Assembly: GCA_905331475.1 (NCBI GenBank)
Contig: CAJNYU010001128.1
Span: 1-64,000, forward strand
Length of the DNA stretch: 64,000 nucleotides
Direction: 5' to 3'
DNA from: Rotaria socialis
Lineage: Eukaryota > Rotifera > Eurotatoria > Philodinida > Philodinidae
Part shown: positions 63,961 to 64,000 of the stretch, piece after piece
How the letters are laid out: every line of letters begins with the position of its first letter
Position numbering within the stretch: the stretch's first letter is position 1
Notes under the pieces: model-generated
The model's input: only the letters and a program-made list of their open reading frames with translations
The model's database searches: none
What the model was told of the DNA's origin: nothing
Program-made: the position numbers and the translations under genes

Positions 63961-64000
63961 TACATATCGAATCGAATCGAACATTTTTCTTTTAATTTTG

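Overview
The window reads as AT-rich nuclear DNA of an invertebrate animal, most probably a bdelloid rotifer (Adineta/Rotaria-like). This is an inference. It rests on very short spliceosomal introns (mostly 41-78 bp), on a single-exon protein pairing an ADP-ribosyltransferase-like domain with kinesin-light-chain-type TPRs, on an F-box protein of a type expanded in bdelloids, and on several degraded paralogues among intact genes. No database search was possible. Exon models were built by hand from reading frame, GT/AG borders and family similarity. Phases add up to full open frames for CNPY-like, coiled-coil/NUDT9-like, EF-hand, acid phosphatase, mARC-like and GAPDH genes, and for the visible part of NOA1.

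Layout. 1-2737: DNA transposon with 114-bp perfect terminal inverted repeats and a three-exon DDE transposase carrying one nonsense codon. 3.9-6.7 kb: C/EBP-like bZIP gene followed 84 bp later by a canopy-family ER protein gene. 6.7-13.2 kb: gene-poor, rich in microsatellites. 13.2-19.3 kb (minus): 15-exon gene joining a long coiled coil to a NUDT9-homology domain that lacks the Nudix catalytic box. 22.0-22.9 kb (minus): EF-hand gene. 24.0 kb: strong hairpin. 25.1-25.8 kb: fatty-acid-hydroxylase pseudogene. 26.5-29.1 kb: secreted PAN/apple-like protein, then an 11-exon histidine acid phosphatase. 30.4-31.0 kb: opsin fragment. 34.5-37.0 kb: ART-like/TPR protein. 39.7-40.3 kb (minus): decayed RRM-like ORF. 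42.3-43.5 kb (minus): MOSC-domain mARC-like gene. 43.8-49.5 kb: two copies of a dispersed repeat and a piggyBac-type MITE flanked by TTAA. 50.5-53.7 kb: F-box gene with one nonsense codon. 57.5 kb: cysteine-rich type II membrane protein. 58.4-59.8 kb (minus): GAPDH, divergent from NOA1 (60.2 kb to the window end), a circularly permuted mitochondrial GTPase whose last visible intron contains a GC-rich hairpin element.

The genes are mostly unrelated housekeeping and secretory functions, with no single pathway. A loose thread is ADP-ribose/NAD chemistry: a catalytically degenerate NUDT9-like domain and a degenerate ADP-ribosyltransferase lie about 15 kb apart, and both look like sensor or scaffold versions of enzymes. 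The least familiar object is the coiled-coil/NUDT9-like fusion. The best-defined mobile elements are the 114-bp-TIR transposon and the TTAA-flanked MITE.
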